Below, one piece after another: positions 16,247-24,752 of a DNA stretch of 64,000 nucleotides (positions are counted from its first letter, which is position 1; every line of letters starts with the position of its first letter). The DNA comes from Algoriphagus ornithinivorans (GTDB taxonomy: Bacteria > Bacteroidota > Bacteroidia > Cytophagales > Cyclobacteriaceae). The translations under genes were made by a program, and so were the position numbers. The notes beneath the pieces were generated by a model, which was not told where the DNA came from, made no database searches, and saw only the letters and a program-made list of their open reading frames with translations. The stretch lies in assembly GCF_900115305.1 (NCBI RefSeq), contig NZ_FOVW01000006.1, positions 62,001-126,000 of the forward strand, in the 5' to 3' direction.

Positions 16247-18091
16247 ATGAATAGAGCCCAAATCCAACAAAACTTACAAGCAATTTTAAAAAATATGCCT
16301 GCCGATTGGCTTAACTTAACCACACATCGGTTGGATATTTATGAAGAAAGTCTCGCAAAAACTCAATTTTTAGAGCATTTCAAAAACCTTGTTGAATCTG
16401 GAAAGGTCAATTTGGAAGGTCTTAAACAACTTCCAACGGCTTACGATTATATTCGTTTAGGGCATCCCCTATCCAGTGTCTTGGAATGGGCAATTGCTGA
16501 ATTAAATAACTTGCCTTTTGATCAGGTAATCAGCTTTTCTTCTAAAACGGCTCCCATTTTAGCCGTGCTGAGAAAAAACCTTTTTCTTCATAAAAAAACT
16601 CAAATCGTTTACTCAGAAGATATTTCAGATTTCTTCGGAGCTGAGCTCATTCGGGAAGTTTATGGATATGAGTTTGAACTCTTAAAGGCGAGCTCTAATG
16701 AGTCTCTTCCAGATTATGAAGGCAGTAGGATTTTTGTTTCCTCAGCAAACTCATTTGATCAACCTAAACTTTCATTTTCCATTGATTTTGCTGTCAGCAT
16801 TCATGGGGATTTGGGAAGTGTAATTCAGGTTATTGGAGCAAAAAATGCTTCTTACATTTCTGAAATTCAACATGTGAGAAGAAGAGAGACAATCGCCATG
16901 ACTCCTGCGAATTGCTTTACCGCTTTGGAATATTTAGCTGGTAATTCAAGTTCACCTGAATCCCCTAGCCGAGATCCAAAAACCAAGGATTCGGTTTTGG
17001 AAAGCATCGCCAATATTACAGGCACAGATAGCAAGCCCTTAGTAGCATCCAGCGGCTTATCTATCCAATATGCTATCATGATGGGATTGGTCCATGATGC
17101 AATGGAAAAGCATCCTGGAAAGGAAATCAAGTTTATTGTTCCACCTAACTGCTATGGAGGCACCAATGATCAGGCAAGAAGGGTTGCCGCTTGTTTGGAT
17201 CAGGTAGAAATCGTGGATTTACCGGTAGATGCCGGAAATAACATGAACCAAAGCTTGGAAAGAATTTTAGGTGAATTAGCTCAAAAAGATGCTATTCCCT
17301 ACATCATCGCCGAAATACCTACCAACCCAAGAGTGGAAGTTCCGGACTTACAAAGATTAAAGCAAGTACTCAGTGCCAGCCGTCAGACCGAAAATGGGGA
17401 AACAGCTATTGAACCTGTTTTTATACTTGATCAGACATTTTGCCCCAATGTGCAATTCTTGCCTGAGGGAGAAACGCTCTCAGTAATCCCAGCTATTTCT
17501 TACGCCAGTGGATCCAAATTCCCAAGCGGCGGTGAATGTACCGCTGGTTACTGTGTGGCCAATTTAAAGGCAGAGAACTTGATGGATAAAATTGCACTTC
17601 ACCTTGCTCTGTGTGATAATGAAGCCACGGCTCAGCAGTATGAGATTTTGGCCAGACAACTCCCATCCATGAACCAGCGAATTCAGGATGCCTATGTGAA
17701 TACTAGAGACTTTGTCAACTTTATACAAGACCAACTCCCAAGCGCCAAAATCAATTTTGTTTCTGAGGAATTAGCTGAAAGAGGCTTTACTCCTTCTGTT
17801 TTCTCTCTGGATTTGCCTACAAAAGGAGATACAGAGGAAGAAAGAGAAGCATACAAAAGGGCCTTGAACTTAAAGCTGATCAATAAAATGATCACTGAAA
17901 TCCCTGATGAGAGTAAGTTTTGCGTGAGTTATGGACAATTAAAAGGTTGCTATTGGACTGTTCCTGCTACATCCACTCAAGGAACCACCAAGGAAGGAGA
18001 TAAGGATTATATTGTCAGAGCATCTGTTTCTCACAATATTGACTTAGAGCGTCATAAGGAGGTATTCAAGGACTTTGCGGAAAAACTATAG
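16247..18091 (+). CDS. PLP-dependent transferase of the Cys/Met metabolism type
   Basis: A 614-residue fold-type I PLP enzyme related to cystathionine gamma-synthase/lyase proteins but about 200 residues longer. The PLP Lys is probably in SYASGSKFPSGGECTAGYC; upstream features are the phosphate-binding turn SSGLSIQYAIMMGL, PPNCYGGTNDQARR, IAEIPTNPRVEVPDL and VFILDQTFCPN. The first ~230 residues form an added region (LPTAYDYIRLGHPLSS, VSIHGDLGSVIQVIGA) not present in standard MetB. The reaction is probably a beta- or gamma-elimination/replacement on a sulfur amino acid, but the substrate is not clear. It is monocistronic, following the repeat array. Confidence 0.8.
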   Translation: MNRAQIQQNLQAILKNMPADWLNLTTHRLDIYEESLAKTQFLEHFKNLVESGKVNLEGLKQLPTAYDYIRLGHPLSSVLEWAIAELNNLPFDQVISFSSKTAPILAVLRKNLFLHKKTQIVYSEDISDFFGAELIREVYGYEFELLKASSNESLPDYEGSRIFVSSANSFDQPKLSFSIDFAVSIHGDLGSVIQVIGAKNASYISEIQHVRRRETIAMTPANCFTALEYLAGNSSSPESPSRDPKTKDSVLESIANITGTDSKPLVASSGLSIQYAIMMGLVHDAMEKHPGKEIKFIVPPNCYGGTNDQARRVAACLDQVEIVDLPVDAGNNMNQSLERILGELAQKDAIPYIIAEIPTNPRVEVPDLQRLKQVLSASRQTENGETAIEPVFILDQTFCPNVQFLPEGETLSVIPAISYASGSKFPSGGECTAGYCVANLKAENLMDKIALHLALCDNEATAQQYEILARQLPSMNQRIQDAYVNTRDFVNFIQDQLPSAKINFVSEELAERGFTPSVFSLDLPTKGDTEEEREAYKRALNLKLINKMITEIPDESKFCVSYGQLKGCYWTVPATSTQGTTKEGDKDYIVRASVSHNIDLERHKEVFKDFAEKL

Positions 18092-18172
18092 TCGCGAAAT
18101 TCAGATTTTCGATTTACGAGGGGATAAATAATCTTTGAAGAGCCAAATGTCAATTCAATTTTATTGACAGGA

Positions 18173-18628
18173 TCAAACTTTCGCTTTTCTAACCATCTCA
18201 ATATGTTCGATCCCATCTTCATCATAGGTATCTCCTTCTGCCCTGAATCCTAAAGACTCATAAAATCCCAAGGCATAGGTTTGAGCACCTAGTCTGATAT
18301 TGCATGGCCCAAAAAGCTGATAGCAATACTCTATAGAAAGCACCATCACCTTTCTTCCCAATCCTTTTCCTCTGTGTGCAGGTGAAGAGACTACACGGCC
18401 TATGGCTACTTCTTGATAGGATAATCCTGCAGGAACTATCCTAGTATAGGCCACCAATTCATTCTCTTGATATAAAAGCAAGTGATAGCATTTTTGATCT
18501 TTATTATCCAAGTCTAGGAAAACACAGTTTTGTTCTACCACAAACACCTCACTTCTCAAGCGTAAAAGATCATAAAGTTCGGTTACACTTAATTCATGAA
18601 AGGCTTTTACAGTATGGCTTAGATTCAT
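18173..18628 (-). CDS. elaA: ElaA-family GNAT acetyltransferase
   Basis: A 151-residue GCN5-related N-acetyltransferase. The N-terminal LYDLLRLRSEVFVVEQNCVF followed by DLDNKD is the hallmark of the ElaA subgroup. The acetyl-CoA loop is VVSSPAHRGKGLGRKVM (RGKGLG), followed by LGAQTYALGFYESLGF and the ending DEDGIEHIEMVRKA. Length matches E. coli ElaA. The acceptor substrate is not established for this family. It is convergent with the PLP transferase gene, with about 80 bases between the stops. Confidence 0.92.
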   Translation of the reverse strand: MNLSHTVKAFHELSVTELYDLLRLRSEVFVVEQNCVFLDLDNKDQKCYHLLLYQENELVAYTRIVPAGLSYQEVAIGRVVSSPAHRGKGLGRKVMVLSIEYCYQLFGPCNIRLGAQTYALGFYESLGFRAEGDTYDEDGIEHIEMVRKAKV

Positions 18629-18846
18629 AAGGCTTACAATTGATTTTTCTTCATTTTTTCAAAATGCTAATATAATCCATTCATCCTGCAATAGGGGAAA
18701 TTAATGGTTTTCTCATTTGACCTTAAAAATTTAAACAGGACACATCAATAAAAGGAAAATCCAGTTCCATTTTATGAACTGAAAATCAATAATTTATACC
18801 TATCTTCCTCAACCTTACTAGAGAAGGATTACTCACCCAGCCTGAT

Positions 18847-19314
18847 ATGAAAACTTCATCCAAAGTGTGCCTGCTTTTTTGCTTGGCACTGACCCTCAAT
18901 ACAGCATTTGCTCAAGAAAATTCAAGTCCTGCATTTAGAAAAAATGGACTTTCAGGCAGTTTAGGCTTTGCAGGAATTGTAGCCACCGCAACGTCTAATT
19001 ATGAGCGAATTCTCACTCAGTCTTTAGACAAAGGAATCACAGCGACCTTTGCGAAGGTAGGCCTTGGGACTTACGGAGGTTGGGTGGATTCTGGAAGTTA
19101 CCTGTATTTGCAATACGGATTTTTGACAGGAAAAAACGCCAACCATTTAGAGGTCAGCGCAGGTCCGAATTTTAATCTGAACAATGCAGAAGATATGCTT
19201 CCAGTAGCCTTTAATATTGGATACCGACTGCAAAAACCCGGAAAAGGATTTATGCTAAGAACTGGAGTGGCCTTTCCAGAAACCCTTTATTTGGGTTTAG
19301 GGTGGTCATTTTAA
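18847..19314 (+). CDS. Small exported beta-rich hypothetical protein
   Basis: A 155-residue protein with a clear signal peptide (MKTSSKVCLLFCLALTLNTA, cleavage after FAQ) and alternating aromatic/Gly strands (GLSGSLGFAGIVATATSNYE, YLYLQYGFLTG, NHLEVSAGPNFNLN, GYRLQKPGKGFMLRTGVAFP) ending in LYLGLGWSF. The terminal aromatic residue and strand pattern fit a small outer-membrane beta-barrel. No specific family or ligand is recognised. It is convergent with the Xaa-Pro aminopeptidase gene, whose stop lies 9 bases away. Confidence 0.75.
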   Translation: MKTSSKVCLLFCLALTLNTAFAQENSSPAFRKNGLSGSLGFAGIVATATSNYERILTQSLDKGITATFAKVGLGTYGGWVDSGSYLYLQYGFLTGKNANHLEVSAGPNFNLNNAEDMLPVAFNIGYRLQKPGKGFMLRTGVAFPETLYLGLGWSF

Positions 19315-19323
19315 GAACTAAGT

Positions 19324-20769
19324 TTATTTAATGTTGGATAGATCTACTGGAGGTCTAAAATCTATCAATCCTTTTTTCTGAATCGTAGCCTCAACATCTT
19401 CCAATTTGGAAGGAACAAAGTCGCTGAGATTTTCTACACCTTCTTTGGTCACAAGAGCCACATCCTCGATTCTAATGTACAATCGCTCATCATGAAGCCA
19501 TATCATGGGATCTATGGTAAATACCATGCCCTCTTTCAACGGAATTCCCCTCACTACTCCTACATCATGTACTGCCATCCCTACTGGATGCTGGAAGTGC
19601 CCTCTAAACTTCAAACCATCCTCAACAGCTTTTCTATGGCTTTCCTTTACAAAGCTTTTATCTTTCAAATATTCTTTCATCTCCGCCGCTGCTTTATCCA
19701 ATACTTCATCAGAAGTCACTCCGGGTTTGATGTATCTGAATAAGGCATCTCTATAGGCTACAATAAAATTGTATAATTGCTTTTGCTCTTCAGTAAACTT
19801 GCCATTTACTGGCCAAATTCGGGTTACATCGCTGGTATAATACCTATAATCCGGAGCATAATCCATCAAGACCAAATCACCATCCTGAAGCATATCTTTT
19901 TTATGAAAATAATGTCCCATATAGGCATTGGTTCCACCTCCGATGATAGCTGGATAGGCATCCCCCTGAGATCCGTATAAGTAAAAAATATATTTTGCCA
20001 CAGCATCCAATTGATATTCATAAACTCCGGGTTGGGTGGACTTCATGGCTTCTATGATTCCCAATCCTGCAATTTGAGTTGCTTTTCGGATGACAGCAAT
20101 TTCCTCTTCACTTTTGATTAAGCGCATCTGATCCAAAATCGGAGTCAGGTCTTTAATGTCAAATTGTGGGAATCGGCTGTTCAATGTTTGGATAAATCTG
20201 GCTTCTCTGGTGGAAGATCCGTCCCATGGATCTGAGGCATTTCTTGCAAGGCCAAAAAGTATCTCATCTCTACTGTCATTACCGATTTCAGCCGGACTAA
20301 ATTCTGTATAAAGAATCGGTGCGGGAGGCTTGATCAATCCAGATCCCACCAAATCTGCCGATAAGAATTCTATGCCTTTTACCTGCTCTACCCCGGTCAA
20401 TTCTTTAACCAGTTCAGCATCTTCCGCAGACAATACTTTTCCTTGATTGTTTTCCATAGCTTCATCTCTATGAGGGAGATAAAGCGTTGCTCTTTTATTC
20501 CTTCCATTGAGCAATAAATAGGCCCTGGGAGTTTCTATTCCGGTGAGGTAATAAAAGCTATTCGATTGGCGGAAAACACTAAATCCAGGAATTCCACTGG
20601 CTCCCTGAATTACTGCGATTGCATTATTCCCAATTTGATCAAAGATCTGAGATCTTCTTTTGGCAAATTCTGCCTTAGAAAATTCTGATTGGAAATAGTA
20701 GTTGGTTTGCGCCTGAAGAGAAAAAATACTTGTCAAAACGAGTAAGCAAATGGAGATAAGTTTTTTCAT
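19324..20769 (-). CDS. Exported Xaa-Pro aminopeptidase (M24B, aminopeptidase P type)
   Basis: A 481-residue metallopeptidase that would remove N-terminal residues preceding proline, exported by the signal peptide MKKLISICLLVLTSIFSLQA. The N-terminal aminopeptidase P domain (about 25-190; FRQSNSFYYLTGIETPRAYL) is followed by the pita-bread catalytic domain. Candidate metal ligands are Asp in LMDYAPDY and SDVTR, His in GHFQHPVGMAVHD, then DPMIW and RIEDVAL. The fourth ligand, usually Glu in an EPG-type motif, reads Asp here (VFTIDPMIW), which may be typical of this secreted subfamily. Its activity should be peripheral to nutrient peptide turnover in the periplasm. It is downstream of the desaturase gene but separated by a terminator. 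Confidence 0.92.
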   Translation of the reverse strand: MKKLISICLLVLTSIFSLQAQTNYYFQSEFSKAEFAKRRSQIFDQIGNNAIAVIQGASGIPGFSVFRQSNSFYYLTGIETPRAYLLLNGRNKRATLYLPHRDEAMENNQGKVLSAEDAELVKELTGVEQVKGIEFLSADLVGSGLIKPPAPILYTEFSPAEIGNDSRDEILFGLARNASDPWDGSSTREARFIQTLNSRFPQFDIKDLTPILDQMRLIKSEEEIAVIRKATQIAGLGIIEAMKSTQPGVYEYQLDAVAKYIFYLYGSQGDAYPAIIGGGTNAYMGHYFHKKDMLQDGDLVLMDYAPDYRYYTSDVTRIWPVNGKFTEEQKQLYNFIVAYRDALFRYIKPGVTSDEVLDKAAAEMKEYLKDKSFVKESHRKAVEDGLKFRGHFQHPVGMAVHDVGVVRGIPLKEGMVFTIDPMIWLHDERLYIRIEDVALVTKEGVENLSDFVPSKLEDVEATIQKKGLIDFRPPVDLSNIK

Positions 20770-20861
20770 AGTAGTGATTTATCTTCCTGAATATAAAAAA
20801 ATTCTTTGGCAGGAAGTACTATTTAAAAGCAAGGCACATTTTCTGGATTTGAATAATATTC

Positions 20862-20889
20862 AAAAAAGAGCGGGAATTGATCCCGCTCT
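20862..20889 (-). terminator. Intrinsic terminator of the desaturase gene
   Basis: Perfect 9-base arms AGAGCGGGA (20867-20875) and TCCCGCTCT (20881-20889) with a 5-base loop. On the - strand they are followed by six T. It lies directly after the desaturase stop and insulates the downstream aminopeptidase gene. Confidence 0.85.
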
Positions 20890-20891
20890 GA

Positions 20892-21974
20892 TTAATTGGC
20901 TCTTCCTAATTGACGAAGCATCAAGATATGGTCCCATAGAGCTGAAAAAAAGGTTCCTTTGACCAAATAAGGTATTTTAAACTCTTTGGCTGTTTGGGAG
21001 ACTATTTTGGCTAGCTTGTTATAATGAACATGACAAATATTTGGAAATAAATGGTGCTCTACTTGGAAGTTCAAGCCACCTATCAGCCAAGAAAAAACCT
21101 TGCTTTTAGGAGCATAATCACTCGTAGTTGCCATTTGGTGTTTGATCCATTCACTTTCAATTACCCCCTTTTCATTAGCTTGAGGAAATGAGGTGCTGGA
21201 AAGAATATGAGCCGTCTGAAAAACGACACTTATGACAATCCCTGTTACAAAGTGCATACTCAAGAAAGCAGCGACAATGATCCAAACAGGGAGCTGAATC
21301 ATTATTAGAGGTAAAATCAGAGCATAAGAGTAATAAAGGAGTTTCAATGCTGTAATTTTCATCAACAACTTGGAATAATCCCCTTTTTTGGAAAAGAATC
21401 CCATTTTTCTATACCTCGTAGCTTTAACGTAATCCTTCAAGGTGATCCATGAAAAGGTAGAAAGTCCATAGAAAAACCAGATGTAAAGGTGTTGGAAACG
21501 ATGAATCCAATAGCGTTTGGCATTTGGAGAAAACCTCAGGAAAAACGGAGCATTGATATCATCATCTTCGTGATCAATATTTGTATAGGTGTGGTGCAAA
21601 ACATTGTGCTGAATTTTCCAGACATTGGCATTGGCGCCAATCAAATTCATGGTATAGCCCACCCATCTATTCACAGTTGGATTTTTAGAATAAGATCCAT
21701 GGATTGCATCATGCATAACTCCCATGCCTACCCCTGCCATACCCAGTCCACTGCAGATATATAGTGCAAAGACTAGTCCTACGCTGGTGACTATTCCTGT
21801 ACTCAGAATTACTAAGGGTATGAAGAATAGGGATAGCATAAAGACAGTTTTGATAACCATTCTTTTCCCTCCAAATCTGTTATGATTTGAGCTGCTGAAA
21901 TAATCGTTTACTCTTTTATTTAAGGTTTTTGAAAATTCAGCGTCGTTTCTTTTTTCGAATTTTACATGTTTCAT
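20892..21974 (-). CDS. Membrane fatty acid desaturase (acyl-lipid/acyl-CoA type)
   Basis: A 360-residue di-iron membrane desaturase that would introduce a double bond into fatty acyl chains, probably for membrane fluidity. The three histidine boxes are present: HDAIHG, HNVLHHTYTN and QVEHHLFP, the last with Gln as in front-end (delta-6/linoleoyl-CoA type) desaturases. There is no fused cytochrome b5 domain. Membrane segments flank the boxes (VFMLSLFFIPLVILSTGIVT, LLYYSYALILPLIMIQLPVW). The start MKHVKFEKRNDAEFSKTLNK is typical of Bacteroidota members. Regiospecificity cannot be read from the sequence. Confidence 0.92.
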   Translation of the reverse strand: MKHVKFEKRNDAEFSKTLNKRVNDYFSSSNHNRFGGKRMVIKTVFMLSLFFIPLVILSTGIVTSVGLVFALYICSGLGMAGVGMGVMHDAIHGSYSKNPTVNRWVGYTMNLIGANANVWKIQHNVLHHTYTNIDHEDDDINAPFFLRFSPNAKRYWIHRFQHLYIWFFYGLSTFSWITLKDYVKATRYRKMGFFSKKGDYSKLLMKITALKLLYYSYALILPLIMIQLPVWIIVAAFLSMHFVTGIVISVVFQTAHILSSTSFPQANEKGVIESEWIKHQMATTSDYAPKSKVFSWLIGGLNFQVEHHLFPNICHVHYNKLAKIVSQTAKEFKIPYLVKGTFFSALWDHILMLRQLGRAN

Positions 21975-22040
21975 TGTTTCATTGATTAGCGCGTCAGTTG
22001 ATCTAGGATTTTATAGCATAGACCAATTCAAAGCGGTTGG

Positions 22041-22226
22041 TTAGTAAGTTTGGAGTTCTGCGAAAAGCAGCTCCAATTCTTCTCTTGTTTTGTTCAATTT
22101 GACAGAAAGCTTTTTCATCATTTTTTCTCTCTGTCCTTCTGGATACTCAAAATCCGCATCAAGCAAAAAAGTAAAACGCTGCTTGAGCATTGCTTTTTGT
22201 TCTCTCCAACTTCTGATGATTCTCAT
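22041..22226 (-). CDS. Small CsbD/YjbJ-like stress protein
   Basis: A 61-residue helical protein with the spaced pattern of CsbD-type general stress proteins: an early Trp (RSWREQKAMLKQRF), an acidic-aromatic turn (DADFEYPEGQRE) and the ending KLSVKLNKTREELELLF. The sequence is divergent from typical CsbD. The frame extends upstream to a TTG at 22268 that would overlap the preceding small gene, so the ATG at 22226 is preferred and gives the usual family length. It is the last of several very small genes on this strand. The role is inferred from resemblance only. Confidence 0.65.
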   Translation of the reverse strand: MRIIRSWREQKAMLKQRFTFLLDADFEYPEGQREKMMKKLSVKLNKTREELELLFAELQTY

Positions 22227-22248
22227 AATAGATTTAATAAGTTTCCAT

Positions 22249-22419
22249 TTATATGATTTCACGCTCAAAAAGAGCCAATTCTTTTTTTTCAGGATCTTCA
22301 GCGTACGTACAGTAATAAATCTCTTTATAAAACCTTCTTACAATTAAAGGAACTGTTGGATTAACCTTGGTGAAGACCTTATCTCCTTCTTTATACTTCG
22401 TTTTATTATCATTTTCCAT
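22249..22419 (-). CDS. 56-residue conserved-looking small protein
   Basis: A short gene with an ATG at 22419. The product starts MENDNKTKYKEGDKVFTK, continues VNPTVPLIVRRFYKEIYYC and ends KKELALFEREII. KEGDKVF is typical of small SH3/KOW-like beta barrels, and the pattern of a GD turn, VRR, YYC and FERE is one I recall from short hypothetical proteins in other Bacteroidota. It lies 23 bases upstream of the CsbD-like ATG on the same strand, consistent with a joint operon. The function is unknown. Confidence 0.6.
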   Translation of the reverse strand: MENDNKTKYKEGDKVFTKVNPTVPLIVRRFYKEIYYCTYAEDPEKKELALFEREII

Positions 22420-22439
22420 GATTCTATTTTTTTACGTTA

Positions 22440-22787
22440 TTATATCCTGACGTCCTCATATCCACTTTTGATAATGGTAGAAAGCATCTTAAATCGTTGA
22501 TTTGCCTTCACCAAATGTTTCACATGAGCAGGAGATATTATGATTTGACCTTCTTCGACTGTACTCCATTTTTTATCTATGCAGACTGATGCATTTCCTT
22601 CGATCACCTGAATCAGATGATCAAAAGGGAAATAATAGACCTGCACATTTCCAATGTCAAAAGAGGATAATGTGACATTTCCTGTGTTTTGCTTTAGAAT
22701 TATTTTATTGACTATGGAGCCATGGCAATATTCTATTGCGCTTCCTATATTTTGAGGAAGTGATTTTATTAATTCAGAATCATTCAT
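22440..22787 (-). CDS. Small cupin-domain protein
   Basis: A 115-residue single-domain cupin: VQVYYFPFDHLIQVIEGNAS, CIDKKWSTVEEGQIIISPAH and VKHLVKANQRFKMLSTII follow the beta strands of the two cupin motifs. The usual metal-binding His set is only partly present (DHLIQVIEG, PAHVKHLV), so it may be a ligand-binding cupin without an enzyme site. It sits between two very small genes and downstream of an AraC-type regulator on the same strand, suggesting a jointly expressed stress or sensing group. The ligand is unknown. Confidence 0.75.
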   Translation of the reverse strand: MNDSELIKSLPQNIGSAIEYCHGSIVNKIILKQNTGNVTLSSFDIGNVQVYYFPFDHLIQVIEGNASVCIDKKWSTVEEGQIIISPAHVKHLVKANQRFKMLSTIIKSGYEDVRI

Positions 22788-22810
22788 GACTTTGAGTTAT
22801 TAGGTTTCCA

Positions 22811-22927
22811 TTAATCCATGTTTTTCTTTTCCTTTTTCTTGATGGATTTAGCTTCTCGTTTTTCCTTTAAAGTTTTTTGAGGAGCCTTGGCACCTGATTT
22901 TTCGCTTCGCTTTTTGTCTTTAGACAT
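22811..22927 (-). CDS. 38-residue Lys-rich basic peptide
   Basis: A short frame from the ATG at 22927: MSKDKKRSEKSGAKAPQKTL followed by KEKREAKSIKKKEKKNMD. More than a third of the residues are Lys or Arg and no hydrophobic segment exists, so it is probably disordered and binds nucleic acid or ribosomes. Similar tiny proteins with a TLKEKR segment are familiar from other Bacteroidota. It is placed between the cupin gene and the AraC-type regulator on the same strand. Translation has not been shown and the call rests on composition and context. Confidence 0.5.
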   Translation of the reverse strand: MSKDKKRSEKSGAKAPQKTLKEKREAKSIKKKEKKNMD

Positions 22928-23084
22928 GATGTGTTAGGTTAGACTCTAGAGAAATGGGCAGTTTATGCCTATTTATCTCATATTCTAAAGTTCGCTTAAT
23001 TATTATCCTAATGTGTTACACCTATCTGACAGATAGTTACATAAATCCAATGTTTAGGGCTCCAAAAAGTCTCTGCAGGATTTT

Positions 23085-23645
23085 TTAGAGATTTTCTAAG
23101 TTTTGCTTTCTCTTATTTTTCAAGCCTTTATAAAAAGTGGGCGTAAGGCCGGTAATGCGCTTAAATTGATTGGATAAATGCGCAACGCTACTATAATGCA
23201 ACTTGTAGGCGATTTCAGTTAGATTCAATTCATCATAAATCAATAATTCCTTCACTCGTTCGATTTTATGAAGAATGATAAATTGCTGCAAGGTGATCCC
23301 GTTAACCTCTGAAAAAATTGAAGCCAGATATGTATAATTGAGATCTAATTTTTCGCTGATATAGTCTGAATAATTCACTTTGGGCAACTCATCCGAATAG
23401 TGAATCATCTCGATCACCACATTTTTTATTTTCTCAATGAGAATACTTTTTTTATCATCCAATAGCTCCAAACCGGCTTTTTTGAGATTCTCTTCAAACT
23501 TAGCTCTTTGTTTCTCGCTGAATTCTTCTAAGATTTCCACTACTCCCAGCTCCACAATCATATTTTTTACACCCAACTTCTGAAGCTCATCCTTCACCAA
23601 CATCTTGCATCTCAGACTTACCATGTATTTAATATAAAGCTTCAT
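23085..23645 (-). CDS. AraC-family transcriptional regulator (C-terminal HTH type)
   Basis: A 186-residue regulator with an AraC DNA-binding domain at the C-terminus (about 80-180): KLDLNYTYLASIFSEVNGIT, then LTEIAYKLHYSSVAHLSNQF and FKRITGLTPTFYKGLK. The short N-terminal domain (MKLYIKYMVSLRCKMLVKDE, LGVVEI) is of a type frequent in Bacteroidota AraC proteins and has no recognised ligand pocket. The frame extends 11 codons upstream, but the ATG at 23645 starts the conserved MKLYIKYMVS segment. It probably controls the adjoining small genes on the same strand or genes elsewhere. Confidence 0.88.
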   Translation of the reverse strand: MKLYIKYMVSLRCKMLVKDELQKLGVKNMIVELGVVEILEEFSEKQRAKFEENLKKAGLELLDDKKSILIEKIKNVVIEMIHYSDELPKVNYSDYISEKLDLNYTYLASIFSEVNGITLQQFIILHKIERVKELLIYDELNLTEIAYKLHYSSVAHLSNQFKRITGLTPTFYKGLKNKRKQNLENL

Positions 23646-23751
23646 GAGAGGATAAGGGTTGTATAATAAGGATAACAATTAAGCTATTTCTGATAAGGAA
23701 TCACTCGATCCCACCTAATCATCTAATGATTGGAAAAGTGTACTTTTCAAC

Positions 23752-24357
23752 CTAGAAATGTTTAATTCCTGCTTTTATATAAACCGGTAAGTCATTCTCT
23801 TTGGGAGGAATTGGACAGGAATAATTGGTACTATAGGCGCAGTAGGGATTATATGATTTGTTAAAATCGAGAACAATACTATCTCCTTCAGGAATCTCAA
23901 CATCCATATATCTGCCTCCTCCGTAGGTCTCTTTTCCATTTGTTAAATCAGTAAAAGGAAGAAAAAGACTATTTTCATAACCGGGGGTAATTACCTTACT
24001 GATACTTTTAAAAAGTGTCAGCTGCATTTCTTGGCCATCCAAAGTGAAGGTTGCTATGCCATATTTCTCGTAATCTCTGAGTCTGTTATCACTGGTCTTG
24101 AATGTATGAAGGTCCACTTTCGGCAATTTTTGGAAAGTAGCCTCTATTCGATACACTTCATCCACAGGATAAAAAGGTAATCCTTCAAACTCTTGTAGCT
24201 TCTCTTTGCTCAGAGGAGATTTATCTGGATCAGCATAATTCTTATTAAGCTTTTCCCGAAATGCCAAAATATCCGAAGAATGAGATTGAGCAAAAGCTCC
24301 GGAAAGCAAAAAGCAGAGTGAAATACTAAGGACAAAACGTTTTTTAGAATGAAACAC
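23752..24357 (-). CDS. Exported DUF1684 protein
   Basis: A 201-residue DUF1684 family member with a signal peptide (MFHSKKRFVLSISLCFLLSG, cleavage after FAQ). Family features visible are LHTFKTSDNRLRDYEKYG, the LPFTDLTNGKETYGGGRYMD segment, LDFNKSYNPYCAYSTNYSCP and PPKENDLPVYIKAGIKHF at the end. The fold is probably a beta barrel; the biochemical role of DUF1684 is not established. No operon partner is close, and the upstream region holds a dispersed repeat. Confidence 0.92.
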   Translation of the reverse strand: MFHSKKRFVLSISLCFLLSGAFAQSHSSDILAFREKLNKNYADPDKSPLSKEKLQEFEGLPFYPVDEVYRIEATFQKLPKVDLHTFKTSDNRLRDYEKYGIATFTLDGQEMQLTLFKSISKVITPGYENSLFLPFTDLTNGKETYGGGRYMDVEIPEGDSIVLDFNKSYNPYCAYSTNYSCPIPPKENDLPVYIKAGIKHF

Positions 24358-24431
24358 AGCGCTATTGGATTAAGGATTTATTATAAAATATAGATTATAA
24401 ATCTTTGGATATCAATTTTTATAAAAAAAAG

Positions 24432-24630
24432 AATCTGATTATCCGCAATCATGCCAGTTGCCTTATTTTCTTTGCTTGACTGGTTGGATACTTCGACTTC
24501 GCTCAGTACAGGCGACCGATGACCTCAGCCTACCGGCAGACAGGGAAGACCCAGCCACGGCAGGCTGGCGAAGCTTCCGGATTCTGATCTTTTTAGCAGA
24601 CAATAAGCCGTATTTTTGTCAATACTGGTA
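24432..24630 (-). repeat. Dispersed repeat family C, copy 1 (with internal insertion)
   Basis: Matches, in reverse orientation, the units at 31569-31704 and 60707-60841. Shared blocks are AATCTGATTATCCGCAATCA at one end, GAAGCTTCCGGATTCTGATC in the middle and AATAAGCCGTATTTTTGT near the other end. This copy is about 60 bases longer because its centre carries extra sequence with CTTCGACTTCGCTCAG and ACGGCAGGCTGGCG. It fills the gap between the DUF1684 and head-GIN genes. Confidence 0.8.
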
Positions 24631-24752
24631 AGAAAGCGGATATCCATAAAAAAGAAAAAAGCCTTTCGAGTTTGGATCAAAAATAACCTCAACACGATCT
24701 ATCACTTCCAAGAATTTATTTTTTAAATTGAAGCATCCAACACTAACACACT

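Noticed and set aside
24432-24630. Riboswitch or small RNA upstream of the head-GIN gene
   Set aside because: The sequence matches dispersed repeats at two other intergenic sites and is in no fixed relation to downstream genes.
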